The translations under genes were made by a program, and so were the position numbers. Positions 25,420-34,494 of a stretch of 64,000 bases of DNA are shown piece after piece. The DNA comes from Solirhodobacter olei (GTDB lineage Bacteria; Pseudomonadota; Alphaproteobacteria; Rhodobacterales; Rhodobacteraceae). The stretch lies in contig NZ_RRYH01000029.1 in the NCBI RefSeq assembly GCF_004010155.1, positions 1 through 64,000 of the forward strand, read 5' to 3'. Below the pieces are notes generated by a model, which was given only the letters and a program-made list of their open reading frames with translations, ran no database searches and was not told where the DNA came from. The stretch's first letter is position 1; each line of letters opens with the position of its first letter.

Positions 25420-26829
25420 TTACCCGTTGGTACGGGTGCGCCAGCTGTCGGCGTAGTTCTCGCGCGCCTCGCGGGCATAGGGCGTGGGCGCCACACGGAC
25501 GCGGATCTCCGCCTGCCGGTGCGTTTCGGTCGAGGTCTTGCCTGTGGGCTCAGGCTCGCCCCAGACTAGCGTCAGCACGTCGCCGACCTCTACCTCCGGC
25601 GCCACGACGCCGAGCGAGAGCAGACAGCGCTCGTTGTAGGAATAGCCATTGAACATCGACATCCCCAACATCTTGCCGTCCTTCGTGACCATGTCGGCGG
25701 AAGACGAGGCGTAGTTCGGCTGCGGGAAGTCGATCCACTTGTAGGGCGTACCCTCCTCGAAGTTCGAGGCGATAACCTTCAGCACGTCCTCGCGGTTCCA
25801 CTCGAAGGTCACCTTCTTACGGTTCCGGCCTTCCTTCATCTTGGCGAGCGCGGCCTTGCCGATGAAGTCATCCTTCTTCCAGCCGATGTAGAAGTCGTAG
25901 CCTAGCTCGAAGGGGTTGACGTAATAGTCCTCGACATTCTGCGACACGAAGCTGCCGCCGATCGAGCCCGCGGCCTCGTAGCTCTCGGCGCCGAGCCATT
26001 CGCGATAGTCCTTCAGCATCCCGTCGCCGGTGTAGATGCCGGGCAGCGGCGAGGGGATCCAGCCGGATTCGAGTGTGTTGGTGGAGTACGCCCGGCTGCC
26101 GCATTGGACGAGATTCACACCTGCGTCGCGGGCGGCCTGAAGGATGGTCGAATGGACGTAGTGCTTGTCCTCGTAGGGCCCCCAGACCTCCAGCCCCGGC
26201 GCGCCGGACATGCCGTGGCGCAGGGCCTGCACCTTCTTGGAGCCGATGTTGATCCAGTCGACATGAAAGAACTTGATCTCCGGGATTGGGCCGCCGTTCA
26301 TCTTCTCGAAGATCTTCGGCGCGTCCGGCCCCTGGATCTGGAAGCGATAATGAGTGCGCAGGACCCGCTCGCCCTCGGGGCGCGACGGCGAGCGCGGGTC
26401 GTGCTTGATGCGCACATTCCACTTACCCCAGGCGGCGCAGAACTGCAGCCAGTTGGAGACGGGGGCGCGACCGACGAGGATGAACTTGTCCTCACGTTCG
26501 CGGAAGATGATGTGGTCGCCGATGACATGGCCGTTCGGCGTGACCGGCACGAAATGCTTGGCCCGGCTCAGTGCGAAATTGGCGAAGCTGTTGATGCCGT
26601 GATGGGCGAGGAAGGCCTCCGCCTGCGGGCCCTCGACGATCAGCTCGTCCATGTGATGGCTCTGGTCGAACAGCACCGCGCTGTCACGCCAGGCGCGCTG
26701 CTCGTCCCGCCAGTTGGAAAATTCCGGGGTCACCACCGGATAGACATACATCCCGATTCGGGAATTGCGCAGCATGTCGACGACATTGCCACGCTCCTGC
26801 ATAAGCGCTTCGAGACTGCTAGCAGCCAT
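25420..26829 (-). CDS. LigM/DesA-like tetrahydrofolate-dependent O-demethylase (GcvT family)
   Basis: The 469-residue protein belongs to the glycine-cleavage T-protein/aminomethyltransferase family but is about 100 residues longer than GcvT, the length of LigM (vanillate/3-O-methylgallate O-demethylase) and DesA. Visible features are VLFDQSHHMDELIVEGP near residue 55, RTHYRFQIQGPDAPKIFE in the middle, and a C-terminal GcvT barrel region (LSLGVVAPEVEVGDVLTLVWGEP). Such enzymes move a methyl group from a methoxylated substrate to tetrahydrofolate. ATG 26829 follows GAGGGAGGAG. A TGTATACA palindrome 28 bases upstream of the start matches one before the GntR gene at 27159, so that regulator probably controls it. 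A related methyl donor other than vanillate is possible. Confidence 0.75.
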   Translation of the reverse strand: MAASSLEALMQERGNVVDMLRNSRIGMYVYPVVTPEFSNWRDEQRAWRDSAVLFDQSHHMDELIVEGPQAEAFLAHHGINSFANFALSRAKHFVPVTPNGHVIGDHIIFREREDKFILVGRAPVSNWLQFCAAWGKWNVRIKHDPRSPSRPEGERVLRTHYRFQIQGPDAPKIFEKMNGGPIPEIKFFHVDWINIGSKKVQALRHGMSGAPGLEVWGPYEDKHYVHSTILQAARDAGVNLVQCGSRAYSTNTLESGWIPSPLPGIYTGDGMLKDYREWLGAESYEAAGSIGGSFVSQNVEDYYVNPFELGYDFYIGWKKDDFIGKAALAKMKEGRNRKKVTFEWNREDVLKVIASNFEEGTPYKWIDFPQPNYASSSADMVTKDGKMLGMSMFNGYSYNERCLLSLGVVAPEVEVGDVLTLVWGEPEPTGKTSTETHRQAEIRVRVAPTPYAREARENYADSWRTRTNG

Positions 26830-26854
26830 GATCTCCTCCCTCAATGAGCTGCGG

Positions 26855-26866
26855 ATTGTATACATT
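26855..26866. promoter_or_regulatory. Probable GntR operator before the LigM-like gene
   Basis: ATTGTATACATT contains the perfect eight-base palindrome TGTATACA (26857-26864). The same core, in a perfect 12-base palindrome, lies before the GntR gene at 27917-27928. The rest of the 329 bases between the LigM-like start and the GntR stop holds the copy 3 repeat and a loose 8-base stem at 26950-26986, and no gene. Confidence 0.7.
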
Positions 26867-27082
26867 CGTGAGAGGCCGCTGTCGAGAACCACGATGACGC
26901 CCTACGCGGAAAAGAGCGGGGCGGCCTTGCGCAATGAATGCCCACCCTGCGGCGGACCCGCGCGCCGAGGAGGGGGCCGTCCGCCGGGAGGCGCCAGTGG
27001 AAGGGTCGGTCTGTCCGTTTATGGCGCAGCGAACCCCTTCGGCTTACCGGGGCGGTGATGCACCAGAAGCGCCCGCCCTGGG

Positions 27083-27132
27083 GGGGTGGACGGGCGCTGG
27101 CCCGGCGGGCTACGCCCGCCGTTTTGGGTCGG
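27083..27132 (+). repeat. Dispersed intergenic hairpin repeat, copy 3
   Basis: GGGCGCTGGCCCGGCGGGCTACGCCCGCCGTTTTGGG matches copies 1 and 2 with a perfect GGCGGGC/GCCCGCC stem. It lies just 3' of the GntR gene, but the T-stretch is on the plus strand, opposite to that gene. In this place it could block plus-strand or antisense transcription rather than end the GntR message. Confidence 0.6.
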
Positions 27133-27158
27133 CCTAAGCGGATGTCGGCGCCCGCGCC

Positions 27159-27893
27159 CTACCCCACCATCAGCGCCATGCCCGGCACGCGGGAGAGGAG
27201 CGAGCGGTCCTCCTCCATTACGTATTCAAGGTTCTGCCGCGCGAGCCGCGCATGTTCGCGCGCCAGTGCCTCTGCCCGCGCTCCCTCCCGCCCCGCGATG
27301 GCCGCAACCATGGCACGGTGCTGGTCCTGCGCCACGTTCAGAGAGCGGCGGAACGCCACGATATCGGCCTTGTCGGGCAGGAACGCCGAAGGCGAGGCAA
27401 ATGGAAGTCGCGTTACTCGGTCAAGCTCGCGCTTGATCACACTGCTGCCCGCAAGGCCGGAAAGGCGTTCGTGAAAACCGGCGTTCAATTCCGAATAGCG
27501 CTCGAATTCCACCTCCCCGGGTGCGGCACCGAAGCAAAGGTCGAGCGCCGAGACAACCTCGCCGAGCTCGGTGAGCGCTTCCTCCCCCACCCCGCGCTCC
27601 GCGGCAAGCCGTGCGGCGGTGCCTTCCAGCACGCCGCGCAGCTCGATTGCATCGATCACGTCCTGGAAGCCGAAGCTGCGGACCACGAAACCGCCGGCGC
27701 GCACCCGCTCCAGCAACCCCTCCTCCACCAGCCGGGCCATCGCTTCGCGCAAGGGCGTGCGCGAGATCTCCAGCGCCTCCGAGAGCGGCACCTCGAGAAG
27801 CCGCGTTCCGGGGCCGATCGTGCCGGCAAGGATGCGTTCGCGCAGTGCGATCAGCGCCCGCATCGCCTGTGTTCCGCTGCCCGGCGTCTCCAT
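27159..27893 (-). CDS. GntR-family (FCD) transcriptional regulator
   Basis: The 244-residue regulator has a GntR winged helix (LEVPLSEALEISRTPLREAM, about residues 33-52) followed by an FCD domain (FERYSELNAGFHERLS, HRAMVAAI). The frame is open further upstream, but ATG 27893 with GGGGGAGGG before it gives the family length. A perfect 12-base palindrome, AATGTATACATT, 23 bases upstream of the start suggests autoregulation, and the same core lies before the LigM-like gene it precedes in the minus direction. It is therefore the likely local regulator of demethylation. Confidence 0.88.
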   Translation of the reverse strand: METPGSGTQAMRALIALRERILAGTIGPGTRLLEVPLSEALEISRTPLREAMARLVEEGLLERVRAGGFVVRSFGFQDVIDAIELRGVLEGTAARLAAERGVGEEALTELGEVVSALDLCFGAAPGEVEFERYSELNAGFHERLSGLAGSSVIKRELDRVTRLPFASPSAFLPDKADIVAFRRSLNVAQDQHRAMVAAIAGREGARAEALAREHARLARQNLEYVMEEDRSLLSRVPGMALMVG

Positions 27894-27916
27894 CGAGCCC
27901 TCCCCCGCCTTCCCAA

Positions 27917-27928
27917 AATGTATACATT
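27917..27928. promoter_or_regulatory. Probable autoregulatory GntR operator
   Basis: AATGTATACATT is a perfect 12-base palindrome 23 bases upstream of the GntR start. It shares TGTATACATT with the site before the LigM-like gene. Confidence 0.7.
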
Positions 27929-28027
27929 GTCGAGACTTCTTCGGCAAGCCCGTCAGGGGCCGCCGGTGTGGGCGGGGCCCTAGGACCGCTGGCGGCAGAG
28001 GTTCATCCCCTTGCCGATGCGGTAGGC

Positions 28028-28192
28028 ATGTTGGGCGCATTGCGCCTGAAGGCGGCGCTGATCCGGAACGACGCGGCGGGCAAGGCCGATCCCGCACCCC
28101 CCGCCGCCGCCTTGGCCGGGCTCGGCGATCTCCGGCGGCAGATGATAGCCGCGCTCGCGGAAGAAATGTCGCCTGCCGCGCCCGAGGGTTGA
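28028..28192 (+). CDS. Possible small protein of unknown function
   Basis: A short frame of 54 codons from ATG 28028 ends at 28192, 52 bases before the N-acetyltransferase gene. Third codon positions are almost all G or C and the product (MLGALRLKAALIRND, then an Ala/Pro-rich part and LRRQMIAALAEEM) is helix-like. No domain is recognised and no strong ribosome site is visible; the opposite strand is also open here, so this is a weak call. Apart from the operator, the rest of 27894-28244 holds nothing I can name. Confidence 0.25.
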   Translation: MLGALRLKAALIRNDAAGKADPAPPAAALAGLGDLRRQMIAALAEEMSPAAPEG

Positions 28193-28244
28193 GCCGCGCC
28201 GCCACCCCGCCTAGAACCGGGGGCGGATCCTGCCGGAGGCCCCG

Positions 28245-29039
28245 ATGACGCCCACAGACCTTGCCTCCTATTTCGCCCGGATCGGGTTTTCCAGCGCCAC
28301 CTCGCTGCGAGCCGAAACCATCGCCGCGCTGCAGCCGCTCCACCGCCGCGCGATCCCGTTCGAGAACCTCGACATCACGCTTGGCCGCGGCATCTCGCTG
28401 GCGCCCGAGGCGATCTTCGACAAGCTCGTCACCGCCCGCCGCGGCGGCTATTGCTTCGAGCAAAACGCGCTTTTCCTGCGCGTCCTCACGGCGCTCGGCT
28501 TCCCCGCCCGCCCGCTTCTAGGCCGGGTCTGGCTGACCGCGACGCCGGACGACCCGCCGCCGCGCACCCATACCCTGATCCTCGTGCAGGCCGACGGGCG
28601 CGACTGGATCGCCGATGTCGGCTTCGGCGGCGCCATCGCCCCACTGCTGCCGCTGGCCGAGGGCGCGGTGACGGATGCGGCCGGGATCACCCACGCCCTT
28701 GCCCGCGATGCCGATCACGGTTGGATGCTTCGCCGCAACGGCGCGGCGCAATACAGCTTCACCGAGGCGCGGGTCTGGCCGATCGACCTTGTCCAGGCCA
28801 ACCATTTCACCGCGACCGCGCCGCAGAGTCGCTTCACCGCCGGCCCCCTCGTCAGCCGGCCGGAGCCCCGGGGCCTGGCCACCCTGACCGGAACCCGCCT
28901 TTCCGCCCCCGAAGGCGAGACCATCGTCGCCTCGCCCGCCGACTGGCGCAGGCTGCTTTCCGAACGCTTCGATCTGGCGCTCAGCGCGGAGGAGGTCGCG
29001 CGTCTCGGCCTCTTCCCCCCGGCCACAAACGCCGGTTGA
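28245..29039 (+). CDS. nat: Arylamine N-acetyltransferase
   Basis: The 264-residue product is a typical NAT. The catalytic triad is Cys70 in RRGGYCFEQN, His109 in RTHTLIL and Asp124 in IADVGFGG. The N-terminal helix bundle has IPFENLDI at 37-44. It transfers acetyl from acetyl-CoA to arylamines or hydrazines in the cytoplasm and may detoxify aromatic amines. It precedes an RND efflux locus in the same direction (142 bases), which fits a xenobiotic-defence theme, though no shared promoter can be shown. Confidence 0.93.
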   Translation: MTPTDLASYFARIGFSSATSLRAETIAALQPLHRRAIPFENLDITLGRGISLAPEAIFDKLVTARRGGYCFEQNALFLRVLTALGFPARPLLGRVWLTATPDDPPPRTHTLILVQADGRDWIADVGFGGAIAPLLPLAEGAVTDAAGITHALARDADHGWMLRRNGAAQYSFTEARVWPIDLVQANHFTATAPQSRFTAGPLVSRPEPRGLATLTGTRLSAPEGETIVASPADWRRLLSERFDLALSAEEVARLGLFPPATNAG

Positions 29040-29181
29040 AGGAGCCAGGCCACATCTCGCGCTCTGGTATGGTGGCATCTGAGCGGCCTGTGGGTCGAAA
29101 AATCCGGAAATCCGGAGCGTAACTTTCTTTGAATCATCATTTTTCGGGTTATACGGGGCGGGAGAAGTCTGGAAAGAGAAC

Positions 29182-30249
29182 ATGCGGCGACGTTCCCGCG
29201 CCTGTCTTGCGGCCCTCCTTGCGCTCACCGCCCCCTCGGCCGTCTTCGCCGATCCGGCGCCGCTGGCCGTTCAGATCCTCACCGTCCATCCCCGTCCCGA
29301 CGTGCAGAGCCTGTCGCTGACAGGAGAGGTCGCGGCCCGCGACACGCTGACCGCCTCCTTCCCGAGCTCGGGGCGGATCGCGAAGATGATGGTGGCGAGC
29401 GGTGATCACGTGAAGGCGGGCGCGGTGCTGGCGCGCGAGGATTCGGTGCAGCAGGAGCAGGCGCTGCGCGGGGCCGAGGCGGCACTCGCCTCCGCCAGGG
29501 CCACGTGGGTGAAGGCGCGCGACGATGCCGCGCGTCAGGACGGATTGCTGAAGCAGGGCGCGACCACCCGCAGCGCCCGTGACGCGTCGGCCGACGCGCT
29601 GCGCGCCGCCGAGGCCGGCGTGGCCCAGGCCCAGGCGGATCTTGACCGCGCGAAGAAGGCCCTGACCGACACCGTGCTGAAGGCCCCCGCCGCGGCGCAG
29701 GTGATCGCCAAGATGGCCGATGTCGGCCAGGTCGTGGGCGCGGCGCAGCCGGTGCTGAAACTCGCCGTCGGCCTGCGCACAGATGCGATCTTCCAGGTGC
29801 CCGAGGTGCTGCTGACCCGCAGTACCAGTGCGCCGGTAAAGGTGGTGCTCGCCCCGGTCGACCAGCCGGACAACTTTGTCATCGGCATGCCGCGGCTGAT
29901 CTCGCCCCTGGTCGATCCGCGGCAGGGCACGGTGAAGGTGACGGTCGCCATGCCCGCGCTGCCGGCAGGAACGCGCATTGGCGATGCGATCGTCGGCACC
30001 ATCCGCCAGGTCGACCCGCCACGCATCTCGCTGCCGTGGACGGCCATGGCCGCGACGGAGAGCGGGCCCGCCGTCTGGGTGGTCGACCCGAAGACCCGCC
30101 GCGTCCACCTGCAGCAGGTGGAGATCCTGCGCTATGAAACCGGCCGGATCATCCTCGAAAGCGGGCTGAAGGACGGCCAGATGGTCGTCGGCCTCGGCGC
30201 CGACCGGCTCTATCCCGGCCGTGCGGTGCGCCGGGCGGAGGGGTTCTGA
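29182..30249 (+). CDS. RND efflux periplasmic adaptor (membrane fusion protein), first of two
   Basis: The 355-residue adaptor has an N-terminal signal peptide (RRRSRACLAALLALTAPSAVFA), a lipoyl/barrel-sandwich half (SGRIAKMMVASGDHVKAGAVL), an alpha-helical hairpin with long Ala/Gln-rich repeats at about 90-160, and the second barrel half (LKAPAAAQVIAKMADVGQVV). It links an inner-membrane RND pump to an outer-membrane channel. GGAAAGAG lies before the ATG. Its stop overlaps the next adaptor by one base (TGATG), and all three pump genes appear to be one operon. Confidence 0.9.
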   Translation: MRRRSRACLAALLALTAPSAVFADPAPLAVQILTVHPRPDVQSLSLTGEVAARDTLTASFPSSGRIAKMMVASGDHVKAGAVLAREDSVQQEQALRGAEAALASARATWVKARDDAARQDGLLKQGATTRSARDASADALRAAEAGVAQAQADLDRAKKALTDTVLKAPAAAQVIAKMADVGQVVGAAQPVLKLAVGLRTDAIFQVPEVLLTRSTSAPVKVVLAPVDQPDNFVIGMPRLISPLVDPRQGTVKVTVAMPALPAGTRIGDAIVGTIRQVDPPRISLPWTAMAATESGPAVWVVDPKTRRVHLQQVEILRYETGRIILESGLKDGQMVVGLGADRLYPGRAVRRAEGF

Positions 30250-31307
30250 TGCGCCGCGCAGTCCTGATCGCCCTGCTGCCGCTCGCGCTGGCCGCCTGCA
30301 AGCCCGAGGCGGCGCCGCGCGCCGGCGCCCGCCCGGTCGTGTCCGAGATCGTCAGCCCTCGGGCGGGCCTGCAGGCAAGCTACGCCGGCACCGTCGCCGC
30401 GCGGACCGAGACTGACCTCGGCTTCCCCATTGCAGGCACGCTCGCCGAAAGGCCGATCGAGGAGGGCGACGTGGTCAAGAAGGGCGCGACGCTGGCGCTG
30501 ATCGATCCGCAGGAGCTGGACGCGGAGGTCCGCGCGGCGGAGGCCGGGGTCCGCGTGGCCGAGGCGCAGCTGTCGACCGCGCAGGATGCCGCCAGGCGGG
30601 CGGACGAGCTCGTCGCGCGCGGCGTCGACAGCCCGGCCACGGCCGAGGCCGCCCACAGCGCGCTTGTCACCGCCCAGGCGCAGCTCTCCCAGGCCCGTGC
30701 CTCGCGCACCCAGGCCCGCGAATTGCGCGGCTTCGCCACGTTGAGCGCACCGATGGCCGGGGTGATCACCCATGTCTACGTCCAGCCCGGCACCTCGTTG
30801 ACACCGGGGCAGGCCGTGGTCCGCCTCGCATCGACCGGCGACCGCGAGGTGCTGATCGACCTCTCCGAACAGGATGCCGCGGGCCTGGCGCCCGGCGCGG
30901 AGTTCCGCGTCGCGCTGGAGGCCGCGCCGCAGGTCGCATCCACCGCCACGCTGCGGCTGATCGATCCGGTGGCCGACCCCGCGACCCGAACCCGCCGCCT
31001 TCACCTGACGCTTGCCCCCGACGCACCGGTCCCGTTCCGCCTCGGCGCGCTGGTCATGGTCGCTCCCGACGCGCGCACGCAGGCGCAGCTGACGCTGCCG
31101 GTGACGGCCCTCATCGGCGGGCTGGGGGCGGTCTGGGTCGTCGATCCTGAAACCCGGACGGTCCACCGCCAGACCGTCACGCTCGGCTCCCGGGCGGGCG
31201 ACCGGGTGCTGATCCGCGCCGGGCTAAAGGCCGGGCAGGAGGTGGTGACCAAGGGCGTCAATTCGATGAGGGAGGGCCAGCATGTCGGCCCGCGGGTGCC
31301 GGCATGA
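30249..31307 (+). CDS. RND efflux periplasmic adaptor lipoprotein, second of two
   Basis: The 352-residue adaptor begins with a lipoprotein signal ending in the lipobox LAAC (Cys at 17), so it is probably anchored by lipid to the inner membrane. Then come GFPIAGTLAERPIEEGDVVKKG (first lipoyl half), a coiled-coil hairpin rich in Ala, Gln and Arg, and TLSAPMAGVITHVYVQPG (second half). It is a second, different adaptor for the single pump gene that follows with a four-base overlap. Paired adaptors before one pump suggest a hetero-oligomeric adaptor ring. Confidence 0.9.
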   Translation: MRRAVLIALLPLALAACKPEAAPRAGARPVVSEIVSPRAGLQASYAGTVAARTETDLGFPIAGTLAERPIEEGDVVKKGATLALIDPQELDAEVRAAEAGVRVAEAQLSTAQDAARRADELVARGVDSPATAEAAHSALVTAQAQLSQARASRTQARELRGFATLSAPMAGVITHVYVQPGTSLTPGQAVVRLASTGDREVLIDLSEQDAAGLAPGAEFRVALEAAPQVASTATLRLIDPVADPATRTRRLHLTLAPDAPVPFRLGALVMVAPDARTQAQLTLPVTALIGGLGAVWVVDPETRTVHRQTVTLGSRAGDRVLIRAGLKAGQEVVTKGVNSMREGQHVGPRVPA

Positions 31308-34300
31308 AGGGCTTCAACCTTTCCGACTGGGCGCTGAAGCACCGCTCCTTCACCTGGTTCCTGATGCTGGTCTGCCTGATCGCCGGGATCATGGCCTACA
31401 TGACCATTGGCCGCGCCGAAGATCCGAACTTCGCGGTCAAGACGATGATCGTCTCCGCCTCGCTCCCCGGCGCCTCGGTGAACCAGACGCTGGACCAGGT
31501 CACCGATAGGATCGAGAAGAAGCTGAAGGAACTGCCCGAGCTCGACTTCACCCGCTCCGTCACCCGGCCCGGCCAGGCCATCGTCTACGTCAACCTGCTG
31601 CCCACCACCAAGCCGGCCCAGCTGCCGCGGATCTGGCAGAATGTGCGCAACATGATGGCCGACATCCGCCCCGACTTCCCGCAGGAATTTAAGGGCTTTC
31701 AGTTCAACAGCGACTTCGGCGACGTGTTTGGAAACCTTTACGCCTTCACCTCGGACGGCTTCACTCCGCGCCAGCTGCGCGACTATGTCGACCGGGTGAA
31801 GCGCGACGTTCAGGCCATGCCCGAGGCCGGCAAGGTGGAGCTTTTCGGAACGCAGGAGGAGGCGATCTACCTCGACTTCTCGCCCCGCAAACTGGCTGCC
31901 CTCGGTCTGAACGAACAGGCCGTGCTCGGCACGCTGCAGGCCCAGAACGCGATCCTGCCCTCCGGCACCATCGACGCGGGACCCGAGAAGGTGCTGGTCC
32001 ATCTCGGCGGCCAGTTCCGCGGCACGCAGAGCCTCGCCAACGTCAACCTCCGCGTCGGCGACCGCTTCTTCCGGCTGACCGATGTCGCCACCATCCGCCG
32101 CACCTACACCGACCCGCCAAGCGCGCTGTTCCGTTACGACGGGGAACCCGCCATCGGGCTTGAGGTCGGCATGAAGCCCGGCGCCAACATCATCGACTTC
32201 GGCAAGGCGCTGAGCGGCGTAATCCAGGCCGCCACTGCCCAGCTTCCCATCGGCATTGCCGTCCACCATGTCGCCGACCAGCCGAAGGTGGTACAGCACG
32301 CCGTCGGTGGCTTCCTCCGCGCGCTGGCTGAGGCGGTGGCGATCGTCCTCGTCGTGTCCTTCATCAGCCTGGGCCTGCGTGCTGGGCTTGTGGTGACGGT
32401 GACGATCCCCTTGGTGCTCGCCATTACCTTTGTGGTGATGAAATACCTCGGCATCTCGCTGCAACGGGTCTCGCTCGGCGCGCTAATCATTGCCCTCGGG
32501 CTGCTCGTCGACGATGCGATGATCACGATCGAGACGATGATCTCGCGGCTTGAGCGAGGCGAAAGCCGCACCAGCGCCGCCTCCTATGCCTGGACCTCGA
32601 TCGCTTTCCCGATGCTCTCGGGCACGCTGGTGACCACAGCAGGCTTCATCCCGATCGGGCTGAACGATTCCGCGGCGGGCGAATACACCTTCTCGCTGTT
32701 CGTCGTCATCGCCGTGTCGCTGCTGGTGAGCTGGATCGCCGCTGTGCTTTTTGCACCGCTCCTTGGCGTCACCCTGCTGCCGGCGAAATGGAAGGCCCAC
32801 GACCCCGCCGCCCCCGGCCGGCTGCGCCGCGCCTTCCATGCTGTGCTGCGTGGGGCGATGCGCGTCCGCTGGCTGACCATCGGGCTGACCCTGGCGGCCT
32901 TCTGCCTTTCGGTCTACGGCATGCGCTTCGTCGAGCGGCAGTTCTTCCCCACCTCCGACCGGCCGGAGCTGATCGTTGATGTCACGCTGCCCGGCAATGC
33001 CTCCATCGCCGACACGAAGGCGACGATGGACCGGCTGGAGGCCGCGCTGCGCCGCGACCCGAACAAGCTTTTCTGGACCTCCTATGTCGGCACCACGGCG
33101 CCGCGCTTCATCCTGTCCTACAACGTCGGCATTCCGGGGCCGAACATCGGCCAGATCGTCTACCAGACCCCCTCCGTCGCCGCCCGCGACCGGTTGAAAG
33201 CGCATATCGAGCGTCTCTCCGCCAATGACTTCCCGAACGCCGACATCTTCCCGAAGTTCCTCGAGGTAGGCCCGCCCGTCGGCCGGCCGGTGCAGTACCG
33301 CATCTCCGGCCCCGATATCGCCGTGCTGCGCGACCGCGCCCGCGACCTTGCCGCCACGATGGCGAGCGATCCGCGCCTCGGCTCCATCGTGATGAACTGG
33401 AACGAACCCGGCCGCGTCATCCGCGTCGACATCCTGCAGGACAAGGCCCGCCAGCTTGGCCTGACGCCGCAGGATATCGCCGGCGCCCTCGACACCGTCT
33501 ATTCGGGCCAAGTCGTCACCCAGCTGCGCGACGCGACCTACCTCGTCAACATCGTGGCGCGCGGCGACAAATCCGCCCGCAGCTCGATCGAGGCGCTCGG
33601 CGGGCTGCAGCTGCTCGGCACCGGCGGCACCGGCATCCCGCTCTCCTCCGTCGCGGTGTTTCATTACGGCACTGAGCCGCCAGTAATCTACCAGCGCAAC
33701 CAGATGCCGACGATCACTGTCTCCGCCTCCATCCGCAGCAAGGACCAGCCTGCGACGCTGGTCGGCGCGCTGGCCCCGAAGATCCGCGCCTTCACCGCCA
33801 AACTGCCGCCGGGCTACCGGGTGGCGGTCGGCGGAACGGTCGAATCCTCGGCGCAGAGCCAGGCGCCCATCGCCGCGGTCGTGCCGCTGATGCTGCTGAT
33901 CATGGTCACGCTGGTGATGATGCAGATGCAGAGCTTCCGCCTGGCCTTCATCGTCTTCTGCGCCGCGCCGCTCGGGCTGATCGGGGTGGTGGTGGCGCTC
34001 CTGCCCTCCGGCGCACCGTTGGGGTTCGTGGCAATCCTGGGCGTGCTGGCGCTGATCGGCATCCTGATCCGCAACTCCATCATCCTCGTGCACGAGATCG
34101 AGGTCCTGCGCGAGGCCGGGGTGCCGGCGTGGGAGGCGGTCTTCCAGGCCTCCGACAGCCGCGCCCGGCCGATCCTGCTGACGGCGGCGGCTGCGAGCCT
34201 CGCCCTGATCCCGATCTCGCGAGAGATCTTCTGGGGCCCCATGGCCTTCGCCATGATGGGCGGCATCATCGCTGGCACGATTATCACGCTGGTCTTCGTC

Positions 34301-34351
34301 CCGGCGCTCTACCTCGCCGTCTTCCGGCTGAAGCCCGAGAGCCGCGGCTGA
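31304..34351 (+). CDS. RND-family efflux permease (AcrB/MexF type)
   Basis: The 1015-residue protein has the two-fold RND plan: a first membrane helix near 15-35, a periplasmic domain, a membrane block near 335-510, a second periplasmic domain and a final membrane block near 860-1010. LLVDDAMITIETM in the fourth helix holds the paired Asp of the proton relay. It would export drugs, solvents or metabolites with proton antiport. No outer-membrane factor gene is in the window, so it must use a channel encoded elsewhere. A TetR regulator is nearby (35543) but separated by a Fic gene on the other strand. Confidence 0.93.
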   Translation: MKGFNLSDWALKHRSFTWFLMLVCLIAGIMAYMTIGRAEDPNFAVKTMIVSASLPGASVNQTLDQVTDRIEKKLKELPELDFTRSVTRPGQAIVYVNLLPTTKPAQLPRIWQNVRNMMADIRPDFPQEFKGFQFNSDFGDVFGNLYAFTSDGFTPRQLRDYVDRVKRDVQAMPEAGKVELFGTQEEAIYLDFSPRKLAALGLNEQAVLGTLQAQNAILPSGTIDAGPEKVLVHLGGQFRGTQSLANVNLRVGDRFFRLTDVATIRRTYTDPPSALFRYDGEPAIGLEVGMKPGANIIDFGKALSGVIQAATAQLPIGIAVHHVADQPKVVQHAVGGFLRALAEAVAIVLVVSFISLGLRAGLVVTVTIPLVLAITFVVMKYLGISLQRVSLGALIIALGLLVDDAMITIETMISRLERGESRTSAASYAWTSIAFPMLSGTLVTTAGFIPIGLNDSAAGEYTFSLFVVIAVSLLVSWIAAVLFAPLLGVTLLPAKWKAHDPAAPGRLRRAFHAVLRGAMRVRWLTIGLTLAAFCLSVYGMRFVERQFFPTSDRPELIVDVTLPGNASIADTKATMDRLEAALRRDPNKLFWTSYVGTTAPRFILSYNVGIPGPNIGQIVYQTPSVAARDRLKAHIERLSANDFPNADIFPKFLEVGPPVGRPVQYRISGPDIAVLRDRARDLAATMASDPRLGSIVMNWNEPGRVIRVDILQDKARQLGLTPQDIAGALDTVYSGQVVTQLRDATYLVNIVARGDKSARSSIEALGGLQLLGTGGTGIPLSSVAVFHYGTEPPVIYQRNQMPTITVSASIRSKDQPATLVGALAPKIRAFTAKLPPGYRVAVGGTVESSAQSQAPIAAVVPLMLLIMVTLVMMQMQSFRLAFIVFCAAPLGLIGVVVALLPSGAPLGFVAILGVLALIGILIRNSIILVHEIEVLREAGVPAWEAVFQASDSRARPILLTAAAASLALIPISREIFWGPMAFAMMGGIIAGTIITLVFVPALYLAVFRLKPESRG

Positions 34352-34494
34352 GGCGGCGGGCGGCGGCCGAAGGGGTCCCGGACGCGGGTTCGATGCGGTG
34401 CAGAAGCGGTGCTGTTACGATGTCCCCGCCTATCCGCCGTAAGAAGCAGGGGATCTTGGACAATATTCCGAGTCCGTAGTCCGACCATGCAGAT

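Noticed and set aside
25420-26829. Assignment as glycine cleavage GcvT or DMSP demethylase DmdA.
   Set aside because: The protein is about 100 residues too long for either, and no gcvH or gcvP is near. The LigM/DesA length fits better, though substrate is open.
27171-28463. A 434-residue GntR-like frame covering the N-acetyltransferase start.
   Set aside because: The N-terminal 190 residues are out-of-frame shadow of the neighbouring region; a strong ribosome site precedes ATG 27893.
29101-29160. Possible promoter before the RND operon (TTGAAT and TATAC).
   Set aside because: Spacing of 15 bases is outside the normal range and neither box is strong.
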